Source: Acidiphilium sp. PA (GTDB lineage: Bacteria > Pseudomonadota > Alphaproteobacteria > Acetobacterales > Acetobacteraceae). Taken from it: a stretch of 64,000 bases of DNA. Shown one piece after another: positions 45,688 to 54,930 of the stretch (its first letter is position 1; the number at the start of each line of letters is the position of its first letter). The notes below the pieces were generated by a model. The model had not been told where the DNA came from, ran no database searches, and was given only the letters and a program-made list of their open reading frames with translations. The stretch is taken from NCBI RefSeq assembly GCF_026191915.1, contig NZ_JAIMBY010000003.1, positions 206,014 through 270,013 of the forward strand, written 5' to 3'. Position numbers and translations under genes: made by a program.

Positions 45688-45693
45688 CGCCGG

Positions 45694-46164
45694 TCAGATT
45701 TTGCGGGCGATCGGTGCGATGAATTGCGGCTCGGTGTCCCACGGAAACAGGATCCACGTGTCCTGCGAAACCTCGGTGATGAAGGTATCCACCAGGGCTT
45801 TACCGGCCGGCTTGGCGTAGACCGTTGCAAAGTGAGCGCGCGGCAGCAGGGCGCGGACCTGCCGGGCCGTCGTGCCGGTATCGACCAGATCGTCGATGAT
45901 CAGAAATCCTGTGCCGTCTCCGGCAGCGGTCGGTGGCTTGGTGATGCGCGGTTCGCCGCGCTCTTCCTCGTCATAGGTCACGATCGACACGGTTTCGATC
46001 AGCCGGCACTCCAGTTCGCGCGCCACGATTGCCGCCGGGATCAACCCGCCGCGGGTGATGGCGACGATGCCGTTGAAAGGGCTCATGGCATTCAGCCGCC
46101 AGGCCAGCGCCTTGGAATCGCGGTGCAACTGGTCCCACGAAACGACGTAATAATGCTGCGCCAT
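45694..46164 (-). CDS. gpt: Xanthine(-guanine) phosphoribosyltransferase
   Basis: Salvages xanthine and guanine with PRPP. The 156-residue enzyme has the PRPP loop [13 protein letters not shown], the substrate stretch [17 protein letters not shown], and the C-terminal [12 protein letters not shown] typical of XGPRT. Its start overlaps the stop of csaA in TGATG, so the two are co-translated. It converges on the cytochrome gene. Confidence 0.93.
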   Translation of the reverse strand: MAQHYYVVSWDQLHRDSKALAWRLNAMSPFNGIVAITRGGLIPAAIVARELECRLIETVSIVTYDEEERGEPRITKPPTAAGDGTGFLIIDDLVDTGTTARQVRALLPRAHFATVYAKPAGKALVDTFITEVSQDTWILFPWDTEPQFIAPIARKI

Positions 46165-46508
46165 CAGAACAATCGGCCTCCCACCGGCACTTCGAAGTCA
46201 GGACGGACCAGCACGACCGCCCCTTCGGCGTCCGGCATACCGAGGGTCAGGACTTCCGATACGAACGGACCGATCTGGCGGGGCGGAAAGTTCACCACGG
46301 CACACACCTGACGCCCGAGTAACCGGTCCGGCTTGTAATGGACGGTGATCTGCGCCGAGGATCGCTTGATGCCGATGTCGCCACCGAAATCGATCCACAG
46401 CTTGATGGCGGGTTTCCGTGCCTCGGGAAACGGCTTGGCATCGATGATAATGCCGACCCTGATGTCGACCTGTTCGAAATCGGCGTAGGTGATGGTGGCA
46501 TTGTCCAT
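46164..46508 (-). CDS. csaA: tRNA-binding protein CsaA
   Basis: CsaA is a small OB-fold protein related to the C-terminal domain of methionyl- and phenylalanyl-tRNA synthetases, with reported chaperone activity. The 114-residue protein shows [40 protein letters not shown] and [15 protein letters not shown]. It is the first gene of a csaA-gpt pair and is divergent from ggt. Confidence 0.92.
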   Translation of the reverse strand: MDNATITYADFEQVDIRVGIIIDAKPFPEARKPAIKLWIDFGGDIGIKRSSAQITVHYKPDRLLGRQVCAVVNFPPRQIGPFVSEVLTLGMPDAEGAVVLVRPDFEVPVGGRLF

Positions 46509-46645
46509 GGCCCGGCATTGGCCAGCGGCGCGTCCTTGTCAACCGTGGCATGCGTTATACGGCGAATTGCTCTCGGCGGCCGGGTCTGCATTGTCATTGT
46601 GCCAGCAGCAGTGCAATTTGATACGAAAGCCAATCAGGAGGTCCG

Positions 46646-48244
46646 ATGCGCGATTTTCATCAACCCGGCCGCAGCGCCGTCTATGCCGGGCGGGCCATGG
46701 CCGCGACCTCGATGCCGGTTGCGACCCTTGCCGCGCTCGATGCCCTGCGCGCCGGCGGCAATGCGCTCGATGCCGCCGTCACCGCCGCCGCCTTGCTCGG
46801 CGTCGTGGAACCGCAATCCACCGGCATCGGCGGCGATTGCTTCTGCCTCTACAAAAAGGCGGGCAGCGCCGAGGTGATCGCGCTCAACGGTTCCGGCCGT
46901 GCACCAGCGGCCGCCACGATCGATCATTACGAGGCGCATGGCATCACCAGCCTCGATTCGACATCGCCACATGGTGTGACCGTGCCAGGCGCGGTCGGTG
47001 CGTGGGAGACGCTGCTGCAGGCGCATGGCAAGCGCGGTCTGGCGGCGGCTTTGGCGCCGGCAATCCATTACGCCGAGGCCGGATTCGCGGTGTCACCGCG
47101 CGTTGCCGCGGATTGGGCACACACAGCCGACAAGCTACGCAAGACGGGAGCTCATGCTCTGTTGCCCAACGGCGCGGCACCTGGCGTCGGTGCCATCATT
47201 CAGCAGCCGGAACTGGCGGCAACGCTGCGCGCGATCGCCGCGCATGGCGCGCGGGCATTCTATGAGGGACCGATTGCCGCCGGCATGGTGGCGGAGCTGC
47301 GTAGCCGTGGCGGCCTGCATACGGAGGCGGATTTTGCCGAGGGCCGCACGGCGGCGAAATTCGTCACGCCGATCCAACGCGATTTCGACGGTCTCACAAT
47401 CTGGGAATGTCCTCCGAATGGTTCGGGCATACTGGCGTTGATGCTGCTCGGGATTCTCGAAGGCTTCGGCCCGGCGCCGGATGGGCCGCTCGGCCCGATC
47501 CGCGTCCATCGGCATATCGAGGCGGCGCGGCTGGTCTATCGCGACCGCGATGCTTTGCTGGCCGACCCCGAGAACGCGCCGGTTCCGGTCGAGCATCTTC
47601 TGAGCGATGCGTACCTCACGTCGCTGCGCAATCTCATCAGAGACGATCAGAGCATCAAGGACATGCCGCGCGCCGGCGAGGCTTTGCTGCCGGCCCACCG
47701 CGACACCGTCTATCTCTGCGTCGTCGATGAGGAGGGGAATGCCTGCTCGTTCATCAACTCCACCTTCGAGAATTTCGGCTCGGGCATTCTGGCCGGGAAC
47801 ACCGGTGTGATCCTGCACAATCGCGGCCTCGGCTTCCGGCTCGAACGGGGGCACCCCAACTGCATCGCGCCCCGCAAGCGGCCGATGCACACGATCATCC
47901 CCGGCATGGCGACACGCAATGGTCAGGCGATCATGCCGTTCGGCGTTATGGGCGGCCACTATCAGCCAATGGGGCAGTCATGGTTCCTCACCAACCTGCG
48001 GCACTATAACCTCGATGTCCAGCAATCGCTCGACCTGCCGCGTGCATTTCCCTACGCCGGCGTCGTCGAACTCGAACCGACATTTCCGCAGGCGACCATC
48101 GATGGCCTGATCCGGCGCGGTCATACCGTCGCACCCACCGCCCGACCACACGGCGGCGGCCAGGCTATCCTGATCGAGCCGGCCAGCGGTGTACTCGCGG
48201 GCGGGTCGGACCCTCGGAAGGATGGGTGCGCGCTTGGGTACTGA
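46646..48244 (+). CDS. ggt: Gamma-glutamyltransferase family protein
   Basis: The 532-residue protein is an Ntn-hydrolase of the gamma-glutamyltransferase family. Features: MAATSMPVATLAALDALRAG, a glycine loop VVEPQSTGIGGDCF, and the predicted self-cleavage/nucleophile Thr354 in HRDTVYLCVVDEEGNACSFI. Classic GGT has T-T-H at this point, here T-V-Y, so substrate range may differ. No signal peptide is seen, so it is probably cytoplasmic, unlike E. coli GGT. AGGAGG lies just before the start. It is a single gene, followed by 760 bp without an intact gene. Confidence 0.85.
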   Translation: MRDFHQPGRSAVYAGRAMAATSMPVATLAALDALRAGGNALDAAVTAAALLGVVEPQSTGIGGDCFCLYKKAGSAEVIALNGSGRAPAAATIDHYEAHGITSLDSTSPHGVTVPGAVGAWETLLQAHGKRGLAAALAPAIHYAEAGFAVSPRVAADWAHTADKLRKTGAHALLPNGAAPGVGAIIQQPELAATLRAIAAHGARAFYEGPIAAGMVAELRSRGGLHTEADFAEGRTAAKFVTPIQRDFDGLTIWECPPNGSGILALMLLGILEGFGPAPDGPLGPIRVHRHIEAARLVYRDRDALLADPENAPVPVEHLLSDAYLTSLRNLIRDDQSIKDMPRAGEALLPAHRDTVYLCVVDEEGNACSFINSTFENFGSGILAGNTGVILHNRGLGFRLERGHPNCIAPRKRPMHTIIPGMATRNGQAIMPFGVMGGHYQPMGQSWFLTNLRHYNLDVQQSLDLPRAFPYAGVVELEPTFPQATIDGLIRRGHTVAPTARPHGGGQAILIEPASGVLAGGSDPRKDGCALGY

Positions 48245-48380
48245 AGTAACCCGGGGGGCTGTGCCCCTCGACCGCCACCAAGAGTCCATCGAAAACGTAC
48301 GTTGGTCCGTCAAAGCCTTCTGGCATCAGCCGAACTGATGCCCAGCGAAGGAACGCGATGGTATTTGGGGTGAGGCAACG
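48245..48380. other. Non-coding stretch after ggt
   Basis: No gene is seen. Just after ggt there is a GC-rich inverted pattern (CCGGGGGGCTGTGCCCCTCG) that could end transcription. The rest leads into the decayed transposase at 48381 and may be part of the same dead insertion sequence. Confidence 0.4.
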
Positions 48381-48740
48381 TTAGTCATTGCGCAGGTGGC
48401 TGCAGCGCTTTAACCCAGCGATTGGATGTGCGACGATCCAGCGCTTGGGCAACGCGGGGAATTGTCCTGTGTCGCACCGGCTTACGATTTCGACGTTACC
48501 TTGCGGCAGACCCGGCAAGGTTACTTCGGGATTTGAGGTCCTGCCGGCCTGCGTCAGTGTAGAGTTTCAGAAGGACGGGATACACTCCGACCAGGGTTGC
48601 CAACAGCAGCACGCCACCATTGCGGTCCTGGATGTCGGACGCATGTACGACCGCATCCATCAGCAAAACCTGCGTATCAAAAGTACCGCTTCCTGCCTTT
48701 GATTGTCCGGCCGCTCCGGCCTACCGCTGCGCCGGACCGA
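48381..48740 (-). pseudogene. Decayed IS5-family transposase, C-terminal part
   Basis: Reading leftward, pieces of an IS5-type DDE transposase appear in changing frames. They are TIKGRKRYF (ends about 48690), then DTQVLLMDAVVHASDIQDRN with GGVLLLATLVGVYPVLLKLY, then, after a further shift, VEIVSRCDTGQFPALPKRWI and VAHPIAGLKRCSHLRND up to a stop at 48381-48383. The order matches KGRKRH...VVHAADIQDRDG...LPKRWVVERTFAWL of intact relatives. At least two frameshifts and a missing N-terminus make it dead. The outer limits are approximate. Confidence 0.7.
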
Positions 48741-48933
48741 AACACGCTCCGCCCCTCGTCATCTGCTGGCTCAGCCGCCACTGCGGGCTTTAAAACTCGC
48801 CACATAGGCGATCTCGCCAATCGGGCGTTGCGCGCGCGGCTCGGTCCCGAAACCTAACGGGACAGACCACCGAAACAGGCCTGTTCAACACAAAAATCGG
48901 TCACCGCTCCGCCCCCCCGCAAAACGACCCCGA

Positions 48934-48979
48934 CCCCCAGCTTAAAAAAGTTTTTTGCTTCTTTTTTCCAAAAAAGCAG
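48934..48979. repeat. Palindromic intergenic repeat, copy 3 (right half only)
   Basis: This matches only the right half of the family as oriented in copy 7: CCCCAG, an A-run, GTTTTTTG, then a CTTCT...AGCAG hairpin with one mismatch. It ends 25 bp before the stop of the MoaD-like gene and probably terminates it. The 190 bp to its left (48741-48933) hold nothing I can identify beyond possible insertion-sequence debris. Confidence 0.75.
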
Positions 48980-49004
48980 GCCCTCGCTGCCCGATGCCGC
49001 CCCA

Positions 49005-49307
49005 TCACCCCCCGGCGATCGCCCCCACAATCAACAGCACCTCCTCTCCGCGCGCCACTACGTCCGGCAGCGCCTCATCCACCGCATGATGCGAAAAATC
49101 CCGCTGGCAGGCGAAAAACCGAATGAACTTCCGCCGCTGCCCTGTCACCGCATCGCGGATCATCCCTCGCAAAACCGGATGGGCCGCTTCCAGCGCATCG
49201 AGCACCGCCGCCAGCGTCACCACCCCTTCCACCCGCACCAATACATCGCGCGGGAGTCTTGCAACCGTCGAAAGGCCCGAAGGCAGTTCCACCCGGACCG
49301 CGCTCAC
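49005..49307 (-). CDS. MoaD/ThiS-like ubiquitin-fold protein
   Basis: The 100-residue protein has the beta-grasp fold pattern ([35 protein letters not shown]; a late [13 protein letters not shown]) and ends exactly in Gly-Gly, the feature that MoaD/ThiS proteins use for adenylation and thiocarboxylation. Nearby residues [17 protein letters not shown] are more basic than in typical MoaD. There are no molybdopterin or thiamin genes nearby. The start overlaps the beta-propeller gene by 4 bp (ATGA), so they function as a pair. A sulfur-carrier role is inferred from the Gly-Gly end only. Confidence 0.8.
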   Translation of the reverse strand: MSAVRVELPSGLSTVARLPRDVLVRVEGVVTLAAVLDALEAAHPVLRGMIRDAVTGQRRKFIRFFACQRDFSHHAVDEALPDVVARGEEVLLIVGAIAGG

Positions 49308-50419
49308 GGTAGCGTCTGCACCTCAACCGAAAGCACCGCGGGCAAATTCCGCACAATTGCGTGCCAGGTCTCCCCCGCATCGGGTGAAACATAAACCTGC
49401 CCGCCCGTCGTGCCGAAATAGATCCCGCAGGCATCCAGCGTATCCACCGCCATCGCATCGCGCAGCACGTTGACATAGCAATCCCGCTCCGGCAGCCCCT
49501 GGCTCAGCCTCTCCCAATCGCCGCCGCCGCTCCGGCTCCGATACACACTCAATTTTCCATCGATCGGAAAATGCTCCTGGTCACTCTTGATCGGCACCAC
49601 ATAAACCGTCTCCGGCTCATGCGCGTGCACATCGATCACAAACCCGAAATCCGTCGGCAGATCACCGCTGATCTCGTACCAATGCGCGCCCGCATCGTCC
49701 GAGCGCATCACATCCCAATGCTTCTGCATGAACAACCGGTCCGGGTTCGAGGGATGCAACGCAATATGATGCACGCAATGTCCCACCTCGGCGATCGGAT
49801 CGGGAATATAGGCCGATCGCAAACCCTGGTTGATCGGCTGCCAGGAAGCCCCGCCATCATCACTCCGAAACGCCCCCGCCGCCGAAATCGCCGTGTACAA
49901 CCGCTCCGGGTTGCCAGGGTCCAGCAAGATCGAATGCAGGCACATCCCCCCCGCCCCAGGCTGCCAGGTCGCCCCCGTCGTGTGCCGCCGCAATCCGGAC
50001 AACTCCTGCCAGGACGCCCCGCCATCGCGCGACTTGAACAGTGCCGCATCTTCCACCCCGGCAAACACCGTGTCCGGGTCCGTCAGCGAAGGCTCGAAAT
50101 GCCAAACACGGTTGAATTCCCAGGGATGCGCCGTGCCGTCATACCATTGATGCGTCCCGGCCAGCCCGTCATATACAAAGTCCTTGCCCACCGCGCGCCA
50201 ACTCACCCCGCCATCGTCCGAGCGCTGCACCATCTGCCCGAACCACGCTGAAGATTGCGACGCATAAATCCGCTCCGGGTCCGCCGGCGACCCCTTCAAA
50301 TGGTAAACCTCCCATCCCGGAAAATGCGGTCCTGAAACCGCCCAGTCCCGCCGCATACCATCTGCGGTCAGAATGAAGGCACCCTTACGCGTACCGACAA
50401 GAACACGAACCCGGCTCAT
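49304..50419 (-). CDS. BNR/sialidase-like beta-propeller protein
   Basis: The 371-residue protein has repeated Asp-box motifs (SxDxGxxW): [48 protein letters not shown] and [11 protein letters not shown]. This indicates a six- or seven-bladed propeller of the exo-sialidase/photosystem-II-stability type. No signal peptide is seen, and the catalytic sialidase residues are not recognisable, so it is probably a scaffold or a non-sialidase enzyme. It is translationally coupled to the MoaD-like gene; that pair recurs in other bacteria as far as I recall, with no known role. Confidence 0.82.
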   Translation of the reverse strand: MSRVRVLVGTRKGAFILTADGMRRDWAVSGPHFPGWEVYHLKGSPADPERIYASQSSAWFGQMVQRSDDGGVSWRAVGKDFVYDGLAGTHQWYDGTAHPWEFNRVWHFEPSLTDPDTVFAGVEDAALFKSRDGGASWQELSGLRRHTTGATWQPGAGGMCLHSILLDPGNPERLYTAISAAGAFRSDDGGASWQPINQGLRSAYIPDPIAEVGHCVHHIALHPSNPDRLFMQKHWDVMRSDDAGAHWYEISGDLPTDFGFVIDVHAHEPETVYVVPIKSDQEHFPIDGKLSVYRSRSGGGDWERLSQGLPERDCYVNVLRDAMAVDTLDACGIYFGTTGGQVYVSPDAGETWHAIVRNLPAVLSVEVQTLP

Positions 50420-50584
50420 ATGGTTTCTCCCCGCCGCGGGGGTAAAATGTCGTATTCGGCGGAGTCAACAGAAATCGCGCGTCCAAGCGGAAGATTAAGG
50501 CAGGAGAGCCGATGCGTTCTTCTCTCGGCCGATCAAGCACGGCGCTATACCGTCGTGCCGCCGGGCCAAATTGGTCGGCTGCTG

Positions 50585-51277
50585 CTAGAACTCGAGATCG
50601 AGTTCCGTAATCGTATCGGCTTCGGTTTCCGCTTCCGCGATCCATTCGACCATATCGGGCCAGGCGAAGATGGTTCTGACATAGCTTGTGCAAACGGGGT
50701 CGAGCGGAACGTCATAGGTTTGGAAACGGCTGGCGACCGGGGCGAACATGGCATCGGCGATGCAGGGGCGCGGTCCGAACAGGTAGGGGCCGGGGGATGC
50801 GGTGAAACAATCGCGCCAAATCGTGGTGATGCGGTCGATATCGGCCTGGGCACCGGACCACACGGTGAAGCTTGGGCGGTTCGCGCGGATGTTCATGGGC
50901 AGCGACGCGCGCAAGGCGGCAAAGCCGGAGTGCATTTCACCGCTGATGGAGCGGCAGCGGGCACGCGATATGGGATCATCGGGCAGCATGGCGGCTTTGG
51001 GGTAGGTTTCGTTAAGATATTCCGCGATGGCGAGGGTGTCCCATACGGTGACGTCGCCATCGATCAGGCAGGGCAGCAGGATGGATGAGGTCCGCATCAG
51101 CAATTCGGCACGGGCTTGCGGATCATTGGCGGCGGCGGGCTCGACGACGAAATCGATGCCGGAGAGGCGCGCGAGCAGAAAGCCGCGCAGGCACCAGGAC
51201 GAGTAGTTGCGGCTGGAAATGGCCAGCCGTGCCGGGGATTTCTGGCGGTTTGGGGTGGTGCCATGCTGGGGTGCCAT
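50585..51277 (-). CDS. Glutathione S-transferase family protein
   Basis: The 230-residue protein has a thioredoxin-like N-terminal domain (LAISSRNYSSWCLRGFLLARLSG, Ser/Cys active-site region), ILLPCLIDGDVTVWDTLAIAEYLNETYP and an all-helical C-terminal domain. I start at the ATG at 51275-51277 (MAPQHGTTPNRQ); the 13 codons upstream in frame are less likely. The substrate is not predictable. It is a single gene, with about 165 bp of unremarkable sequence before the propeller gene. Confidence 0.85.
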   Translation of the reverse strand: MAPQHGTTPNRQKSPARLAISSRNYSSWCLRGFLLARLSGIDFVVEPAAANDPQARAELLMRTSSILLPCLIDGDVTVWDTLAIAEYLNETYPKAAMLPDDPISRARCRSISGEMHSGFAALRASLPMNIRANRPSFTVWSGAQADIDRITTIWRDCFTASPGPYLFGPRPCIADAMFAPVASRFQTYDVPLDPVCTSYVRTIFAWPDMVEWIAEAETEADTITELDLEF

Positions 51278-51500
51278 GCCGCGCTTTCCTTTTCGTAGGG
51301 TTTCCGTCATGCTCAAAAATAAACGCGAGATATCTCATTGTTTGACGAAACGACCGGCTCAGTATGATAAAAGCGGAAAACCGGCGGCGATGCAAAGCAC
51401 AAATGTCGCGGCGGCGGTGGATATGACCGGTGCGGGACCCACTTTACGTTAACGGGAAATTCAGGTTTCCTGCCTAGTATTTTCGATCGAGAGGTACCCG

Positions 51501-52724
51501 ATGTCCATGTTGTACGACGTCTACCAGTCCCAGGAAGACATGATGGGGCCGTTTCGGTTTGCCGCGCGGAGCCTGGCGCCGGTGGTCGATCTGCTCAGCC
51601 CGCCCCGCGCATTTGGCATGATGGCGCGTGAGATGCGTGCGGCACTCGAGATTTTCGGCAATAGCGGCATCACGCACAAGCGGCCGGATTTTGGCATCAA
51701 ATCGGTCCGGATGGGCAATCGGGATGTTCCGATTATCGAAGAGGTTGCGCACGCAACGCCGTTCGGCAATTTGCTGCATTTTCGCAAGGACAGCGATCAG
51801 ACGCAGCCGCGGGTGCTGATTGCGGCGCCGTTATCGGGACATTTCGCGACTTTGCTGCGCAACACGGTCGAGGTGCTGCTGCAGGATCACGATGTCTATA
51901 TCACGGACTGGAACAACGCGCGTGACATCCCCCTGAGTGCCGGCCGATTCGGGTTTGATGATTACGTCGACCACATCATGCGTTTCATGCGTGAGATCGG
52001 GCCGGGCGGGCATGTGGTGGCCGTGTGCCAGCCGGCCGTGGCGGTTTTGGCGGCGACGGCGCTAATGGCCGAGGCTGATGATGCGGCGACGCCGCGCACC
52101 ATGACACTGATGGGCGGCCCGATCGATACCCGGCGCAATCCATCGAAGGTGAATGCGCTGGCCAAGACGCGTGATATTGCATGGTTCCGCAAAAATCTGA
52201 TCGCCACCGTGCCGGCGCGTTATGCGGGGGCGGGGCGTGCGGTCTATCCGGGCTTCATGCAATTGGCCTCGTTCGTGTCGATGAATCTGGACCGGCACAT
52301 CGGGGCGCATCTGCGTCAGTTCCGCTCGATCGTGACCGAGGATGGCGTGAGCGAGACGGCGCATCGGAAGTTTTATGACGAGTATCAGTCGGTCATGGAT
52401 CTGACCGCCGAGTTCTATCTGGAAACCGTCGAGCGGGTGTTCCAGCGGCATGACCTGCCGACCGGCAGCCTGATCTGGCGCGGCCAGACGGTAAAGCCGG
52501 AAGCAATCCGCAAGACGTTTTTGTTCACGGTCGAAGGTGAGCGCGATGATATCTGCCCACCCGGCCAGTCGGTCGCGGCGCTCGATCTGTGTTCAGGCCT
52601 GAAGACGGCGCGCAAGCGTAATCATTTGCAGTTGGGCGTGGGTCATTACGGCGTGTTCAGCGGCTCGCGCTGGGCAAACGACATTTACCCGCAGTTGCGC
52701 GAGATCATCGCTTTGAACAACTGA
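51501..52724 (+). CDS. phaZ: Intracellular polyhydroxyalkanoate depolymerase PhaZ
   Basis: PhaZ mobilises poly-3-hydroxybutyrate granules. The 407-residue protein starts MSMLYDVYQSQEDMMGPFR and has VLIAAPLSGHFATLLRNTVE, the cysteine nucleophile in AVCQPAVAVLAA (the Cys lipase-box variant of intracellular depolymerases), ITDWNNARDIPLSAGRFGFD and the terminal histidine region QLGVGHYGVFSGSRW. It is a single gene, and repeat copy 4 follows 18 bp after its stop. Confidence 0.94.
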   Translation: MSMLYDVYQSQEDMMGPFRFAARSLAPVVDLLSPPRAFGMMAREMRAALEIFGNSGITHKRPDFGIKSVRMGNRDVPIIEEVAHATPFGNLLHFRKDSDQTQPRVLIAAPLSGHFATLLRNTVEVLLQDHDVYITDWNNARDIPLSAGRFGFDDYVDHIMRFMREIGPGGHVVAVCQPAVAVLAATALMAEADDAATPRTMTLMGGPIDTRRNPSKVNALAKTRDIAWFRKNLIATVPARYAGAGRAVYPGFMQLASFVSMNLDRHIGAHLRQFRSIVTEDGVSETAHRKFYDEYQSVMDLTAEFYLETVERVFQRHDLPTGSLIWRGQTVKPEAIRKTFLFTVEGERDDICPPGQSVAALDLCSGLKTARKRNHLQLGVGHYGVFSGSRWANDIYPQLREIIALNN

Positions 52725-52742
52725 AATTGACGAGAAGGTAGA

Positions 52743-52861
52743 CTTCTTTTTTGTAAAAAAGAAGCAAAAAACTTTCTGACCCTGGGGCACGGGCGTGTGA
52801 AGCGGCACGAGCCCAAATTAACGAAGTTTTTTTTGCTTCTTTTTTGTTCACAAAAAAGAAG
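52743..52861. repeat. Palindromic intergenic repeat, copy 4 (full)
   Basis: Full 119-bp copy between phaZ and the rhodanese gene, both rightward. Hairpins are at 52743-52764 and 52836-52861. The inner left arm (CTGGGGCACGGGCG) is the reverse complement of the inner right arm of copy 7, so this copy is inverted relative to copies 2 and 7 and has the same orientation as copy 1. Confidence 0.85.
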
Positions 52862-52908
52862 ACCTTTTCTTTTAACTCACCTGAACCACCAGCATGGACT
52901 GATTGATC

Positions 52909-53277
52909 ATGACTGACTCCGGCCCGCATCCATTGGCAGCGCCACGCATGGTTTCACCGGCGGAGGCGGTGCCGTTGATCGGGCAACCGGGGGTTTTGTT
53001 CATCGATGTGCGTGAGGCCGGCGAGTTGGCGCAGACCGGGACGATCCTGGGGGCGTTGCATGTGCCGCGCGGATCGATCGGGCAGCGTGCCGATCCGCAG
53101 AATCCGGATCGTGATGAGGCGCTGGTGGCGGCGCGGCATCTGGTGGTGTTTTGTGCGGTCGGGATGCGTGCGACGCTGGCGGCTCAGACGCTGATGGCGC
53201 TGGGGTATCGCACTATCACCTGCGTAATCGAGGGTGGATTTGCGGCGATGCAGCAGGCAGGCGCGCCGACCGCGTGA
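52909..53277 (+). CDS. Rhodanese-domain protein
   Basis: A 122-residue single rhodanese domain: the start of the fold is VLFIDVREAGELAQTG, then GALHVPRGSI, and the active-site loop is VVFCAVGMRATLAAQTLMAL with the persulfide-forming cysteine. Sulfurtransfer from an unknown donor is inferred from the family. I start at ATG 52909; the TTG 6 bases earlier is less likely. Repeat copies lie on both sides (4 upstream, 5 downstream). Confidence 0.88.
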   Translation: MTDSGPHPLAAPRMVSPAEAVPLIGQPGVLFIDVREAGELAQTGTILGALHVPRGSIGQRADPQNPDRDEALVAARHLVVFCAVGMRATLAAQTLMALGYRTITCVIEGGFAAMQQAGAPTA

Positions 53278-53300
53278 ATCGCGCGGGCGAAACCGCCCAA

Positions 53301-53348
53301 GCCCCAGATTCAAAAAAGTTTTTTGCTTCTTTTTTTCCAAAAAAGAAG
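53301..53348. repeat. Palindromic intergenic repeat, copy 5 (right half only)
   Basis: GCCCCAGATTC, an A-run and a GTTTTTTG, followed by the hairpin CTTCT...AGAAG, match the right half of copy 7. It starts 24 bp after the rhodanese stop. The small GC stem GGGCGAAACCGCCC at 53286-53299 precedes it, so it is a plausible terminator for that gene. Confidence 0.75.
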
Positions 53349-53663
53349 TGCTGTCTTTCCCTGCGCCCGACATTCGCAGTTCAGTCACATTGTGTGGTGT
53401 CGCTGCGGCCGCTTGACAGCATGGCGTAGAGCCCGAGGCGGGGTGGGATGTTGCAACGACGCCAGCGGTCAAGACCGATTTACTGTCTGTCCTGGCGCGC
53501 CCCGGGGCCCGATAAGGCAATTCTCGACTCCCCAAGTTCTGTCCTGTGAAACTGCTGTCCAGGAATTGCCATGGCGCTGACGACGCGGTATGGACGAAAT
53601 CGTTAAAAGACGTCCAAGCTACATAACCGCCCAGGCCAAGACCGACTTCACAAAGGGGGAACC
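53349..53663 (+). promoter_or_regulatory. Upstream region of the sugar operon
   Basis: This 315-bp stretch has no gene. It contains an 8-bp inverted repeat (GGCAATTC at 53516-53523, GAATTGCC at 53563-53570) with CTGTCC direct repeats between the arms, and AAGACCGATT and AAGACCGACTT at about 53470 and 53638. These may be operator halves for a sugar-responsive regulator; no regulator gene lies beside the operon. Promoter elements could not be fixed. Confidence 0.35.
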
Positions 53664-54755
53664 ATGACCGATCAAATCGACGAACAGGCCGCCGCACGCG
53701 CCGCGCGCCACTTGCCACGCCGCGCCGTGATGAACGGCGTTTCGATCGCCGGTGCGGCCGCGCTGATCGCAGCCGGTACGCGCGGTGCCCAGGCGGCAAC
53801 GGCGGCACCGTTCCCGGCGCACCCGCGCTGGAAATTCGTCTTTGTCAACCACGTCACGACCAATCCGTTTTTCGTGCCGACGCAATATGGCATTCATGAT
53901 GCCTGTGCGCTGCTCGGCTGCGAATATCAGTGGACCGGCTCGCAGACCTCGAACGTATCGCACATGGTGAATGCGATGAATGTCGCGATTGCCAGCAAGG
54001 CGGATGCGATTGCAGTGCCGATCGTCGACCCGACGGCATTCAACGCGCCGACCAACAAGGCCCTGGCAGCAGGCATTCCGGTGTTTGCCTACAATGCCGA
54101 TGCGCCGGCGACATCCGGCAACAAGCGCCTCGCCTATATCGGCCAGGATCTGTTCAAATCCGGCTATCAGATGGGCGAAAAAATCGTCAAGCTGGTCGGA
54201 TCGGGCGATGTCGCGCTGTTCATAGCAACGCCGGGGCAGTTGAACATCCAGCCGCGCATCGACGGTGCGGCCGCCGCGATCAAGAAGCTCGGCAAGGGCA
54301 TCACCTACCAGGAAATCACCACCGGGCCGACGGTCAACGAGGAATTGACCAAGATCAAGGCGTATTACCTGGGGCATCAATCCGTCAAAGGCATGTTCGC
54401 GGTCGATGCGGGCAGTACCCAGGGCGTGGGTGAAGTGATGCAGCAGTTCGGTCTGGCCAAGAAGGGCGTGCATGGCGGCGGGTTCGATCTGCTGCCCAAA
54501 ACGCTCGATCTGATCAACGAGGGCCATCTCGATTTCACGATCGATCAGCAGCCCTACCTTCAGGGTTTTTATACCGTGATGGAAATGTTCATGTATAAGG
54601 CGTCGGGCGGGCTGGTCGGGCCGGCCGATGTGAATACCGGGCTTAAGTTCATCGATAAGAGCTCGGTCAAGCCGTATCTCGATACCAAAACACGCTACGA
54701 GGGTAATTCGTCGAAACCCGCAATCGTGCCGCGAAGCGGCGCGATTGCCGGCTGA
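53664..54755 (+). CDS. Sugar ABC transporter substrate-binding protein
   Basis: The 363-residue protein is a periplasmic type-I (LacI-like) sugar-binding protein. It has an N-terminal twin-arginine-like signal (PRRAVMNGVSIAGAAALIAA, then AQAA). A core follows with FVFVNHVTTNPFFVPTQYG, SKADAIAVPIVDPTAFNAP and GGFDLLPKTLDLINEGHLDF. The next five genes on the same strand (permease, ATPase, dehydrogenase, dgoK, dgoA) point to galactose or a related sugar. GGGGGA precedes the ATG. Confidence 0.9.
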   Translation: MTDQIDEQAAARAARHLPRRAVMNGVSIAGAAALIAAGTRGAQAATAAPFPAHPRWKFVFVNHVTTNPFFVPTQYGIHDACALLGCEYQWTGSQTSNVSHMVNAMNVAIASKADAIAVPIVDPTAFNAPTNKALAAGIPVFAYNADAPATSGNKRLAYIGQDLFKSGYQMGEKIVKLVGSGDVALFIATPGQLNIQPRIDGAAAAIKKLGKGITYQEITTGPTVNEELTKIKAYYLGHQSVKGMFAVDAGSTQGVGEVMQQFGLAKKGVHGGGFDLLPKTLDLINEGHLDFTIDQQPYLQGFYTVMEMFMYKASGGLVGPADVNTGLKFIDKSSVKPYLDTKTRYEGNSSKPAIVPRSGAIAG

Positions 54756-54763
54756 GGAAGGAA

Positions 54764-54888
54764 GGCGAGGGGCTCTCTCCCTCGCCGGTTCCGCTGATCT
54801 GGCCCGGGTCGCCCTTCCCTTGCCTGAAACGAATGGACTTTAAAGGCTCCGCCTTTCACGGGGGGCCAGAGGGCAGAGCCCTCTGGCC
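54764..54888 (+). repeat. Three hairpins between binding-protein and permease genes
   Basis: The 175-bp gap holds GGCGAGGG-loop-CCCTCGCC (54764-54786), AAAGGC-TCC-GCCTTT (54842-54856) and GGCCAGAGGG-CAGAG-CCCTCTGGCC (54864-54888). The last is followed by TTCTTCCC. Hairpins in this place commonly shield the binding-protein mRNA and lower read-through, so that the binding protein is made in excess over the membrane parts. Confidence 0.65.
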
Positions 54889-54930
54889 TTCTTCCCACAC
54901 CGCCTAACCCCGCATCGGTCAGGAGTTGTC

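Noticed and set aside
48388..48702. Forward 104-codon frame after ggt
   Set aside because: It is the reverse strand of the decayed IS5-family transposase, which explains the sequence better.
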